Shown here: positions 13,713 through 21,365 of the stretch, piece after piece | How the letters are laid out: every line of letters starts with the position of its first letter | How positions within the stretch are numbered: the stretch's first letter is position 1 | Source: CADEED01 sp020442965 | GTDB taxonomy: Bacteria; Pseudomonadota; Gammaproteobacteria; Steroidobacterales; Steroidobacteraceae | Reading direction: 5' to 3' | DNA length: 33,367 bases | Assembly (NCBI GenBank): GCA_041395525.1 | Contig: JAWLAH010000020.1 | Location: 1-33,367, forward strand | Made by a program: the position numbers and the translations under genes | Notes under the pieces: generated by a model | What the model was told of the DNA's origin: nothing | Seen by the model: only the letters and a program-made list of their open reading frames with translations | The model's database searches: none

Positions 13713-14700
13713 ATGACACCGCTTGCATTCGAGGAGCGCTATTGCAGCGAGTGGCGTGAGCTGGCCGACATGCTGCAGCGGGCGCGCGGCGAGAAGAAAG
13801 TTGCGAACGCTGGGCAGGCCGAATTTTCAGCCCAGCGACTCACGCAGTTGTACCGGCGCGCCTGTGAGCAGCTCGCGCTGGCGCGCTCACGATCGTTTCC
13901 AGCTCACCTGGTTGATCGGTTGGAGAGTCTTACGCACGACGCGCACCAGCTCATCTATCGTCAGCGTGATTTTGGGTTAAGCGCACTTGCGCATCTGCTG
14001 CTGACGCGATTTCCACAGGCGGTACGCGAGCACGCCAACTATGTCTGGGTCGCAGCCTTGGTCTTTATCCTGCCGACCCTCATTCTCGGTTGGTTGGTCT
14101 ATCGTCAGCCGGAGCTGATACTGGCGGTTGTCAGTGCCGATACCGCCGCACAGTTCGAAACAATGTACTCGCCCACCGCCGAAGCGTTGGGTCGCCTGCG
14201 CGGCGCGGAAACCGACGTGGCGATGTTCGGGTTTTACATCCGCAACAACATGACGGTCGCATTGCAATGCTTCGCGAGTGGTTTGGCCGCTGGGGTCGGT
14301 AGTCTCTTGTATCTCGCTTTCAATGGTGGCTATGGCGGTGCGATCGGCGGATACCTGACCAATCGTGGTATGGGCGGTGCTTTCTATCCGTTCATTGCCA
14401 CCCATTCGGCGTTCGAGTTGACGGCGATTGTATTTGTCCGGCGCCGCCGGGCTCAGGATTGGCCACGCTTGGTTGATGCCCCGACGACGCTCGCGCCGGC
14501 AGTCGCTGGTGGACGCCACGCGCGACGTGCTGCCGGTCGTGTACGGTGTGCTGGCGCTGTTATTGATAGCGGCGGCGATCGAAGCCTTTTGGTCATCTGC
14601 GTCGGCACTGCCTGCCAGCATCAAGTATGCGGCAGCGGCTCTTTGTTGGACCGCGGTGCTGGCCTGGCTCACTCTGCAGGGTCGGGACCGTGCAAGTTGA
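13713..14700 (+). pseudogene. SpoIIM-like (DUF95) membrane protein with an apparent +1 frameshift
   Basis: ATG 13713 starts a soluble helical part (about 100 residues) and then the stage II sporulation protein M-type membrane domain: 'HANYVWVAALVFILPTLILGWLVY', 'MFGFYIRNNMTVALQCFASG' (the family's N-N-x-x-V-A pattern), and 'FIATHSAFELTAIV'. At 14433-14435 the frame breaks. Removing one T from the TTT run restores the family sequence LSGAAGLRIGHAWLMPRRRS, then 'LPVVYGVLALLLIAAAIEAFW' and 'IKYAAAALCWTAVLAWL', ending at TGA 14698-14700. The repaired protein would be about 328 residues. As read, the frame runs on to 14876 with non-family sequence. It is either a real mutation or a sequence error. 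The family is uncharacterised outside sporulating Firmicutes. Confidence 0.85.
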
Positions 14701-15424
14701 TGCATTCGCCATCCGCCTGCGAACGCGCACGCCCTGGGAGGCGACGGACCTCGGTATCAGGCTATGCCAACGGGAGATTCGTTCCGTTTACCGATGCTAC
14801 TGGGCGGTCGCATTGCCACCGTTTGCGCTGTGCCTGGCAACATTTGAAATTGCGAACTGGTTGCCTGCGGTTCTGATCTGGTGGCTCAAGCCCTGGCTGG
14901 ACAGGGTGATCCTGTTCGTGCTGTCGCGCGCCGGTTTCGGCCAGTCGACCACGGTTGCAAGCGTGTGGCGCTCAAGCGACGTGGTCCTGTGGCGCCAGTT
15001 GTTACATTCACTGACGCTTCGGCGGCTATCCATCCGCCGCTCTTTCACTCAGCCGGTCTACCAACTGGAAGGTTTGCGTGGCGCCGCGCGCCGGGCGCGG
15101 TTGCGGATCTTGCGCCAGCGCGGCGGCGGGATTGCGGCCCTACTGACCGGCGGCTTCTCGACGATTGAGACCTTGTTGACTATCGGTTTGCTTTCGCTGC
15201 TGATCTGGTTCGCGCCGCCCGGCGATTCGCCAAGCCTCGCCAGCTATTTCGTTGGCGAGCGCGCGCAGTTCTTTGCGCTTGCCTACGCCGTGTGCTACGC
15301 GTTGGTGGTGCTTGCTCTCGAGCCGTTTTACGTCGGGGCGGGCTTCGGCCTCTACCTGAACCGGCGAGTCGAACTTGAGGCGTGGGATATCGAGCAGGAG
15401 TTCCGTCGTGCGTTCGCTCATTAA
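14690..15424 (+). CDS. Uncharacterised multi-spanning membrane protein of the MoxR cluster
   Basis: The product is 244 residues from GTG 14690, whose start overlaps the end of the SpoIIM-like gene. Hydrophobic segments lie near 34-62, 159-177 and 195-214. Two marks are typical of this cluster gene in other proteobacteria: the N-terminal 'TPWEATDLGIRLCQRE' and the C-terminal 'ALEPFYVGAGFGLYLNRRVELEAWDIEQEFRR'. I know of no function. The C-terminal part resembles the membrane-proximal end of proteins found with DUF4129. Tight overlap with both neighbours (stop 15422-15424 overlaps the next start at 15408) points to co-translation. Confidence 0.8.
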   Translation: MQVDAFAIRLRTRTPWEATDLGIRLCQREIRSVYRCYWAVALPPFALCLATFEIANWLPAVLIWWLKPWLDRVILFVLSRAGFGQSTTVASVWRSSDVVLWRQLLHSLTLRRLSIRRSFTQPVYQLEGLRGAARRARLRILRQRGGGIAALLTGGFSTIETLLTIGLLSLLIWFAPPGDSPSLASYFVGERAQFFALAYAVCYALVVLALEPFYVGAGFGLYLNRRVELEAWDIEQEFRRAFAH

Positions 15425-16187
15425 GAGCCTGCTGCTTGCTTTGTTGGTAGTACTGGTCACTGACGTACGCGATAGCAGGGCGCAGAACCATGCCGAACCG
15501 CAAGCGGCGATCTCGGATGCGGAGATCGACAGTGCATTGGAAATAGTCAGCCATGATCCCAATCTGGCCGAAGAGCGAACCGTACGGACGCTGAGCTTCG
15601 GCAAAGACGCCGACAAACCCGAAAAGAAGAGCGGCGTCCTCAAGTGGATCGGCGAGCTGTTCGCGTGGCTCGCTGGCACCGTGCGCTGGTTGTTCTGGAT
15701 CGTGATCGGCCTGCTACTACTGGCGCTCGTCGGATTTGTCGTGCGGCTGTTGCGGGCGACGAGCCGCTGGCAACGCGACGTGAAGTCCTGGGCACCGACG
15801 CATGTCCAGAGTCTCGACATCCGTCCCGAGAGCCTGCCCAACGATATCGGCGCTGCGGCGTTGTCGCTGTGGGAGGCGGGCGAGCAACGCGCTTGCTTGT
15901 CGTTGCTCTACCGCGGTTTGCTGTCGCGCCTGGTGCACGCGCACGAAATGCCGATACGCGACTCGAGCACCGAGGGCGATTGTCTCAGGCTCGCGGCGGC
16001 GCAGCTATCACCTGAACGTACCGCGTTCGTTGTGCGATTGGTGCGGGTCTGGCAACGTTTCGTCTACGGTGCACAGGTGCCGGACGGTGACCACGTTCGC
16101 GCGCTATGCCGCGAATTTTCGACGACACTGGATCAGGCGAATGCGACCGCGCAGCCCCATGCTTCGCTGGCGGCGGGACTGGCATGA
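15408..16187 (+). CDS. DUF4129 domain membrane protein
   Basis: The product is 259 residues from GTG 15408. A signal-like segment (SLLLALLVVLVTDVRDSRAQ) precedes a short periplasmic part. One membrane helix (WLFWIVIGLLLLALVGFVVRLL, about 86-107) follows, then a cytoplasmic DUF4129 domain: 'GAAALSLWEAGEQRACLSLLYRGLLSRLVHAHEMPIRDSSTEGDCLRLA' and 'RLVRVWQRFVYGAQVPDGDHVRALCREF'. DUF4129 occurs in MoxR/DUF58 clusters, sometimes fused to transglutaminase domains. The start overlaps the upstream stop, and the stop overlaps the next ATG (ATGA at 16184-16187), so translation is probably coupled. Confidence 0.85.
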   Translation: MRSLIKSLLLALLVVLVTDVRDSRAQNHAEPQAAISDAEIDSALEIVSHDPNLAEERTVRTLSFGKDADKPEKKSGVLKWIGELFAWLAGTVRWLFWIVIGLLLLALVGFVVRLLRATSRWQRDVKSWAPTHVQSLDIRPESLPNDIGAAALSLWEAGEQRACLSLLYRGLLSRLVHAHEMPIRDSSTEGDCLRLAAAQLSPERTAFVVRLVRVWQRFVYGAQVPDGDHVRALCREFSTTLDQANATAQPHASLAAGLA

Positions 16188-17368
16188 AGCGCGGCCGCAT
16201 GATCGGACTGATCGTGTTGCTCGGTGTCGTGCTGCTCGGCAGCTATCTTGCGTCGATTTCCTCCTGGAAGGAGCGCAAGCTGCCGACGCCGCTCGGCGGT
16301 GACGCGGCTATCAATCCGTTCTATGCAGCGCAGAAGCTGGTAGGCGAGCTTGGCGCCAGGACTGAATGGCGACGGTCGTTAGGCCAACTTACCGCTGCCG
16401 ATCACGCGCTCGTGCTGACAGCCTGGCACTGGGCGATCAGTGAACCGCGGCGCAAGGCGATTGAACGCTGGGTCGAGAACGGTGGTCGTCTGGCCGTCGA
16501 TAGTTCGTTGCTGGGCTTCGACGAGCTGCGCCGTTGGACCGGAATCGAATACCGCTATCCGGACGACGCGAATGATGAATCGGAAGCGCCGCCCGATTGC
16601 CGCTCCTTCGAGCAACGTGGCAGAGCGGGCAAGCCAGACATGAGTGCGGGAAACTTGGTGGTCTGCGGGCTGGACCCATACGGACGCTTCGAGTCGAACG
16701 AACGCATCCAGTGGGGGCTCGCGGACGAGGCAGGTCTGCAGGTCGTGCGTGTGGCGGTGGGCAAGGGCAGCGTGACGATCGTCGATGGCACGCCCTTTAC
16801 ATGGCGCAGTCCGCAGCTGCACGACCATGCCAAACTGCTAGTGCGGGCGCTGGATTTGCGCAAAGGCGAACGCGTCGTCTTCGTATCGGCAGATCGGGAA
16901 CAGAACCTGCTGCAGTTGATCTGGCGACACGGCGCACCGGCGGTGTTGCTGGGGCTGTTCGCACTCGTGCTGGCGTTGTGGCGCGGCGCCATTTCAATTG
17001 GGCCGCGGGTGGCGGAGCCGCATCCAGCGCGCCGTTCCCTCGATGAACAGATCCAAGGAACGGGCAACTTCCTGCTGCGCACGCGCGGTGCTCCGGTGCT
17101 GTTCACGGCGGTATCGGATGCGCTCGAGCGTGCGGCGGCGCGACAGGTCCGTGGCTGGGCGGGCCTCGGTGAGTCTGATCGGCAAGCGGCGCTGACGAGC
17201 CTCACGGGCATCGAGCGAAATAGAATCGCGGCTGCGCGCGATTGGCCACGCCACGCTCGCAAGCACGAGCTCGCGAGCGCGATCGCCTGTCTCGAATCCA
17301 CCCGTCGCCTGCTGGTGGCCCAACAATCTAACAAACATGACTCCTCTGGAAGGGTCCAGAGTGCTTGA
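16184..17368 (+). CDS. DUF4350 domain membrane protein
   Basis: The product is 394 residues from ATG 16184. The N-terminal helix (MIGLIVLLGVVLLGSYLAS) is followed by a DUF4350-type domain that resembles a glutamine-amidotransferase/GldG-like fold: 'AAINPFYAAQKLVGELGARTEWRRSLGQL', 'DHALVLTAWHWAISEPRRKAIERWVENGGRLAVDSSLLG', 'GKGSVTIVDGTPFTW'. A second membrane helix (APAVLLGLFALVLALW, near 276-291) precedes a cytoplasmic tail of about 100 residues. It overlaps the DUF4129 gene by 4 bases. The domain probably binds or senses something in the periplasm; its ligand is unknown. Confidence 0.85.
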   Translation: MKRGRMIGLIVLLGVVLLGSYLASISSWKERKLPTPLGGDAAINPFYAAQKLVGELGARTEWRRSLGQLTAADHALVLTAWHWAISEPRRKAIERWVENGGRLAVDSSLLGFDELRRWTGIEYRYPDDANDESEAPPDCRSFEQRGRAGKPDMSAGNLVVCGLDPYGRFESNERIQWGLADEAGLQVVRVAVGKGSVTIVDGTPFTWRSPQLHDHAKLLVRALDLRKGERVVFVSADREQNLLQLIWRHGAPAVLLGLFALVLALWRGAISIGPRVAEPHPARRSLDEQIQGTGNFLLRTRGAPVLFTAVSDALERAAARQVRGWAGLGESDRQAALTSLTGIERNRIAAARDWPRHARKHELASAIACLESTRRLLVAQQSNKHDSSGRVQSA

Positions 17369-17382
17369 AAGGAACGTTCGCA

Positions 17383-18357
17383 ATGGAAGCTGATAACTCA
17401 CCCACTACACGGGCCGCCGATCTGCTGCAGAAGCTGCGTAACGAAATCGGTAAAGCACTGGTCGGCCAGACCGCCGTTGTGGATCAGATCATCGCCGCGC
17501 TGGTCGCATCGGGGCACGTCTTGATCGAGGGCGTCCCAGGTCTCGGAAAGACTCTGTTAGTCAGAGCGATGGCGCAGGCGTTGCAGCTGCGCTACGGTCG
17601 CGTGCAATTCACGCCGGATCTGATGCCCTCCGACATTACCGGTCATGCGGTCCTCGATGCGGAGACGCATGAACTGCGCATCGTGCGGGGGCCGATATTC
17701 ACCAATGCGCTACTCGCCGACGAAATCAATCGCGCACCCGCCAAGACGCAGAGTTCCTTGCTCGAAGTCATGCAGGAATACCAGGTGACACTCGAGGGCC
17801 AGACCATTCCGTTACCACGCCCTTTCATGGTGCTCGCGACCCAGAATCCGCTCGAAACCGAGGGAACTTACCCATTGCCCGAGGCGCAGCTGGATCGGTT
17901 TCTGCTCAAGGTGCTGATCGATTACCCGCCGGTTGACGAAGAGGTGGCAACGGTTACTCGCGTGACGACTAACCACACGGGCGATCAACTTCCGCTCGAT
18001 GCCGTAAGACCCTGTCTCAGCGAACGAGCGGTGCTCACGCTGCAGCAGCTCGCGGCGCGACAACGCGTCGATCCCAAAGTGCTCGAGTATGCTGTCGCGA
18101 TCGTGCGCGCGACTCGCGACTGGCCGGGCCTCGCGATCGGTGCTGGCTCGCGCGGTGCGATCGCGTTGGTACGCACGTCGCGGGCAATCGCCCTAATGGA
18201 TGGTCGCGACTACGTGACGCCCGATGACATCAAGCGCATCGCGCTGCCCGCGCTGCGGCATCGTGTCGGTCTGTCGCCCGATGCGTTGATGGAGGGACGG
18301 CGAGAGTCCGACGTGCTCGACGCGGTTATCGAGAGCGTGCCGGCGCCACGCGTCTGA
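17383..18357 (+). CDS. MoxR-family AAA+ ATPase
   Basis: The product is 324 residues from ATG 17383, with AAAGGA 9 bases upstream; an in-frame TTG at 17365 is a less likely start. It has Walker A GVPGLGKT (residues 50-57), Walker B ALLADEINRAP, the MoxR insert region 'TQSSLLEVMQEYQVTLEG', sensor 1 'MVLATQNPLETEGTYPLPEAQLDRFL', and a C-terminal lid domain with sensor 2-type 'SRGAIALVRTSRAIALMDGR'. MoxR ATPases act as chaperones that activate or assemble partner proteins, often with DUF58/VWA proteins encoded next to them, as here. It sits 14 bases after the DUF4350 gene and 11 bases before the DUF58 gene. Confidence 0.95.
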   Translation: MEADNSPTTRAADLLQKLRNEIGKALVGQTAVVDQIIAALVASGHVLIEGVPGLGKTLLVRAMAQALQLRYGRVQFTPDLMPSDITGHAVLDAETHELRIVRGPIFTNALLADEINRAPAKTQSSLLEVMQEYQVTLEGQTIPLPRPFMVLATQNPLETEGTYPLPEAQLDRFLLKVLIDYPPVDEEVATVTRVTTNHTGDQLPLDAVRPCLSERAVLTLQQLAARQRVDPKVLEYAVAIVRATRDWPGLAIGAGSRGAIALVRTSRAIALMDGRDYVTPDDIKRIALPALRHRVGLSPDALMEGRRESDVLDAVIESVPAPRV

Positions 18358-18368
18358 ACCCTTCGTCA

Positions 18369-19721
18369 ATGCAAGCTATCCCGTCGCGTTTGTTGCTGTG
18401 GTTTGCGTTGGCGTTCGCACTGTTGGCCGGTGGCGCGTGGGCGTTCGCTTTGCCGCTGATCCTCGTAAGCGTCGTGGCGGTGCTGCTCGTGGCCGCGTTA
18501 TTGGCCGCGACCGGTCTCGATTACTTTGTCACGCGACGCGCCTGGCGGCAGGATGGGCTGCGCTACGAGCGACGCATGCCGGCCGCGCTGGCGGTGGGCG
18601 TGCCAACGCAAGTCATTGCAACCGTGCGCAACCCAGGTGTACGCAATTGGAGCGTGACGCTGTTCGATTTCATCGATGCAGGTCTACACACTGACGACAT
18701 GCCGCGCGAATTGCAGTTGGTCGCCGGCACCGCCACCGAATTCAGTTATCGCGTTCGTGCAGCACAGCGGGGCGATGTGCAGTTTGCGCCAGCGATGCTG
18801 CGGCTGCGCTCACGGGGCGGATTGCTCGATCTGCAGGTTCGGCTCGGTGAGTTTGAGCAGCGTCGCGTCTACCCCGATTTTGCCGAGCTCGCGCGCTATG
18901 CGTGGCTCACGGGAAGCAATCGATTGAACGAAATCGGTATCAAGACTTTTCACCAGCGTGGTGCCGGTACCGACTTCAAGCAGTTGAGCGAGTACCAGGC
19001 GGGCGATCCGATTCGACACATCGACTGGAAGGCCACGCTGCGTTTGCAGAAGCCGATCGTGCGTCAGTTCCAGGACGAGCGCGATCAGCGCGTGATGCTG
19101 TTGATCGATTGTGGCCGACGGATGCGCGCCGACGATCGCGAGGGCGCTGGTGGCCGAACCCATTTCGATCAGGTGCTCAACGCGGTGATGCTCCTGAGCT
19201 ATGTTGCGCTCAAGCGCGGAGACGCGGTGGGCGCAATGACCTTCGGAACACCGCCGGGCGAGGGCCGGTTCGTGGCGCCCTGCAAGGGCCTGCAGACCGT
19301 TGAAACCGTGATGGGCCAGCTCTACGCGGTGCAACCGACGCCGACCCATTCCGACTACCAACTTGCCGCCGAGGAGTTCATGCGACGTCAGCCGAAGCGA
19401 GCCTTGGTCATCATTGTCACGAACTTTCGCGATGAGGACGCGGCGGAGTTGGGCGATGCGTTGCGTCTATTGAGATCGCGACATCTCGTGCTGCTCGCCA
19501 GCTTGCGCGAGCAAATCGTGCAACAGGTAATCGAGCAGCCGTTGACATCGCGCGCCGCCGCCGTCGCCGTTGCAAGCGCGCACCTGTACGCCGAAGCGCG
19601 GCGCAAGTCCTTCGCTCGCTTGGCTGCCCGCGATGGCCTGATGGTGGATGTAGAGCCGCCGCGACTCGGCGTCGAGCTCGTGAACCGCTACAACGCCGTC
19701 AAGAAAGCTGGGCTGCTGTAG
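18369..19721 (+). CDS. DUF58 domain protein (VWA-like), MoxR partner
   Basis: The product is 450 residues from ATG 18369. Two membrane helices lie near 6-48. They are followed by a beta-rich region (residues about 60-160) and the DUF58 signature: 'GTDFKQLSEYQAGDPIRHIDWKATLRLQKPIVRQFQDERDQ', with the family's Y-x(5)-R-x-I-x-W core. A VWA-like domain begins 'RVMLLIDCGRRM'. The classical MIDAS DxSxS is replaced by D-C-G-R-R, which is common in DUF58. Further VWA-like strands ('KRALVIIVTNFRDEDAAELGDALRLLRSRHLVLLASLRE') are present. It probably works with the MoxR ATPase at the inner membrane. It is the last gene of the run and converges with a minus-strand gene 5 bases after its stop. Confidence 0.9.
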   Translation: MQAIPSRLLLWFALAFALLAGGAWAFALPLILVSVVAVLLVAALLAATGLDYFVTRRAWRQDGLRYERRMPAALAVGVPTQVIATVRNPGVRNWSVTLFDFIDAGLHTDDMPRELQLVAGTATEFSYRVRAAQRGDVQFAPAMLRLRSRGGLLDLQVRLGEFEQRRVYPDFAELARYAWLTGSNRLNEIGIKTFHQRGAGTDFKQLSEYQAGDPIRHIDWKATLRLQKPIVRQFQDERDQRVMLLIDCGRRMRADDREGAGGRTHFDQVLNAVMLLSYVALKRGDAVGAMTFGTPPGEGRFVAPCKGLQTVETVMGQLYAVQPTPTHSDYQLAAEEFMRRQPKRALVIIVTNFRDEDAAELGDALRLLRSRHLVLLASLREQIVQQVIEQPLTSRAAAVAVASAHLYAEARRKSFARLAARDGLMVDVEPPRLGVELVNRYNAVKKAGLL

Positions 19722-19726
19722 CCGTC

Positions 19727-19993
19727 CTAGCGCTGGCTCGCCGACGGATTGTACTTACGAGCTTGCCCATCACCGACGTCGTAGTCTTCGAAGTCGCTGG
19801 TCAGCTCGGCCGTGCGCCGCTCTTCGCGTAGTCGCTCGAGGCGCCGCCAAGCCGGATCCCCCAACTTGGTATCGCGCTTCTTCGACATGTCGAGGTCTTT
19901 GAAGGCCAGATCGACGTCGACCTCATCGCCATCGTCACTGGCCTCGTCGGTCTCTTCGTCCTCAAAGTCGTCAGTTTCAGGCTTCTCGCTCAT
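19727..19993 (-). CDS. Small acidic protein of unknown function
   Basis: The product is 88 residues from the ATG at 19993. It starts with a very acidic, probably disordered segment (EKPETDDFEDEETDEASDDGDEVDVD), followed by a helical C-terminus 'DPAWRRLERLREERRTAELTSDFEDYD'. Small proteins with a 'WRRLE..RE.R.L...L.DFEDYD' tail occur next to other genes in gammaproteobacteria; I recognise the type but not a function. The frame is open further upstream to 20083, but the longer start gives an atypical N-terminus. It lies 139 bases downstream of gspF on the same strand. Confidence 0.65.
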   Translation of the reverse strand: MSEKPETDDFEDEETDEASDDGDEVDVDLAFKDLDMSKKRDTKLGDPAWRRLERLREERRTAELTSDFEDYDVGDGQARKYNPSASQR

Positions 19994-20132
19994 CGTTACC
20001 CATATTGTGTGCCGACTCATCGGCAGTGGTGGATGACGCGATTTATAAAACGATCTGAACGTGGGTGCAATCACCCGCGGCACAAATTTCTGTCGCGACG
20101 GTCAGACGGACCATCGACGGACGTGATCTCGG

Positions 20133-21350
20133 TCACCGAATGAGATTATTCATCTCGAAGATAGGCAACAGCATTGCAAAAACAATGCCCATCACAAAGA
20201 GGCCCATGAAGATGATCAGGAGCGGGCCAAGCAAACCTACCAAGGCGGCCAACAGGCCGTCGAGCTCGCGCTCCTGACTGAGTGCCGCCCGCTCGAGCAT
20301 GGTATCGAGTTCGCCGCTCGACTCGCCCGATGAAATAAGGTGTATCGTCATCGGCGGATAGAGCTTGCTGACGGCGAGCGAACGCCCGATCGGCGCCCCC
20401 TCGCGCACCCGGGCAGCCGCTTCGCTGACGGCGTCGCGCATCGGCAGGTTCGTCACGACATCGCCCGCGATGCGCATTGCTTCGAGTACCGGGACGGCGC
20501 TTCCTGTCAGGATACTGAAGGTACGCGTGAAGCGCGCGGTGTTGAAACCACGCAGTACTCGCCCGTAGAGCGGGACGCGCAGCAGGAAGCGGTGAAATCG
20601 GTTGCGCGCGGCCGGCGAGCGCAGCCAGCGCGTAAACGCAAAGATCGCGATCGCCGCAATGATGAGAATGTAGATACCGTAATCGCGCAGAAAGTCGCTG
20701 GTTCCGATCAGCACGCGTGTCGCCAGCGGCAGCTTCGCCTTGCTCGATTCGAACACGTCGATCACTTTGGGTACGACGTAAACGAGCATCATCGAAACGA
20801 TCGCGAAACAGATCACCGACAGCACAATCGGATAAAGCATCGCGCCGATGATCTTCTGGCGCATGCCCTCGCGATTCTCGGTGTAGTCGGCCAGTCGCTC
20901 GAGCACGTTGTCCAGATGTCCGGACTGCTCGCCAGCGGCCACGGTCGAGCGGAAAATCTCGGGAAACACGCGCGGAAAGTCGGCGAGACCATCGGCGAGC
21001 GTATGCCCCTCCATCACCTTGGAACGGACGCCCAGCAAGATGCTCTGGATACGGGGTTTCTCGGTTTGCTGCGAGACCGCTAACAGTCCTTCCTCGAGCG
21101 GCAACCCGGCGCGTACCAATGTTGCGAGCTGCCGCGTAAGTAAGGCGAGATCGCCCGACGATACGCCACGGCGTACCGAGAATCCGCCGCGCTGGCGCCG
21201 GGACTCGCGCTGTGCGACCTCCGCGACGCTCACGGGCAGCAGAGAGCGTTCACGCAGGAGCTGGCGGACGTGCCTCGGCGTATCGCCTTCGAGAACGCCT
21301 TTTTGCTCGCGACCGCCGGCGTCTAACGCAACGTATTCAAAGGCACCCAT
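20133..21350 (-). CDS. gspF: Type II secretion inner-membrane protein GspF
   Basis: The product is 405 residues, full length. The N-terminus MGAFEYVALDAGGREQKGVLEGDT is typical. Two T2SSF domains follow: 'FSVRRGVSSGDLALLTRQLATLVRAGLPLEEGLLAV' with 'AAGEQSGHLDNVLERLADYTE', then 'FNTARFTRTFSILTGSAVPVLEAMRIAGDVVTN' with 'SSGESSGELDTMLERAA'. Three membrane segments are visible (near 172-194, 224-244 and 375-397). GspF is the polytopic platform protein that links the GspE ATPase to the inner-membrane complex. It is the last gsp gene here, 15 bases after gspE. Confidence 0.95.
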   Translation of the reverse strand: MGAFEYVALDAGGREQKGVLEGDTPRHVRQLLRERSLLPVSVAEVAQRESRRQRGGFSVRRGVSSGDLALLTRQLATLVRAGLPLEEGLLAVSQQTEKPRIQSILLGVRSKVMEGHTLADGLADFPRVFPEIFRSTVAAGEQSGHLDNVLERLADYTENREGMRQKIIGAMLYPIVLSVICFAIVSMMLVYVVPKVIDVFESSKAKLPLATRVLIGTSDFLRDYGIYILIIAAIAIFAFTRWLRSPAARNRFHRFLLRVPLYGRVLRGFNTARFTRTFSILTGSAVPVLEAMRIAGDVVTNLPMRDAVSEAAARVREGAPIGRSLAVSKLYPPMTIHLISSGESSGELDTMLERAALSQERELDGLLAALVGLLGPLLIIFMGLFVMGIVFAMLLPIFEMNNLIR

Positions 21351-21365
21351 GATGTGCCGAGCGTA

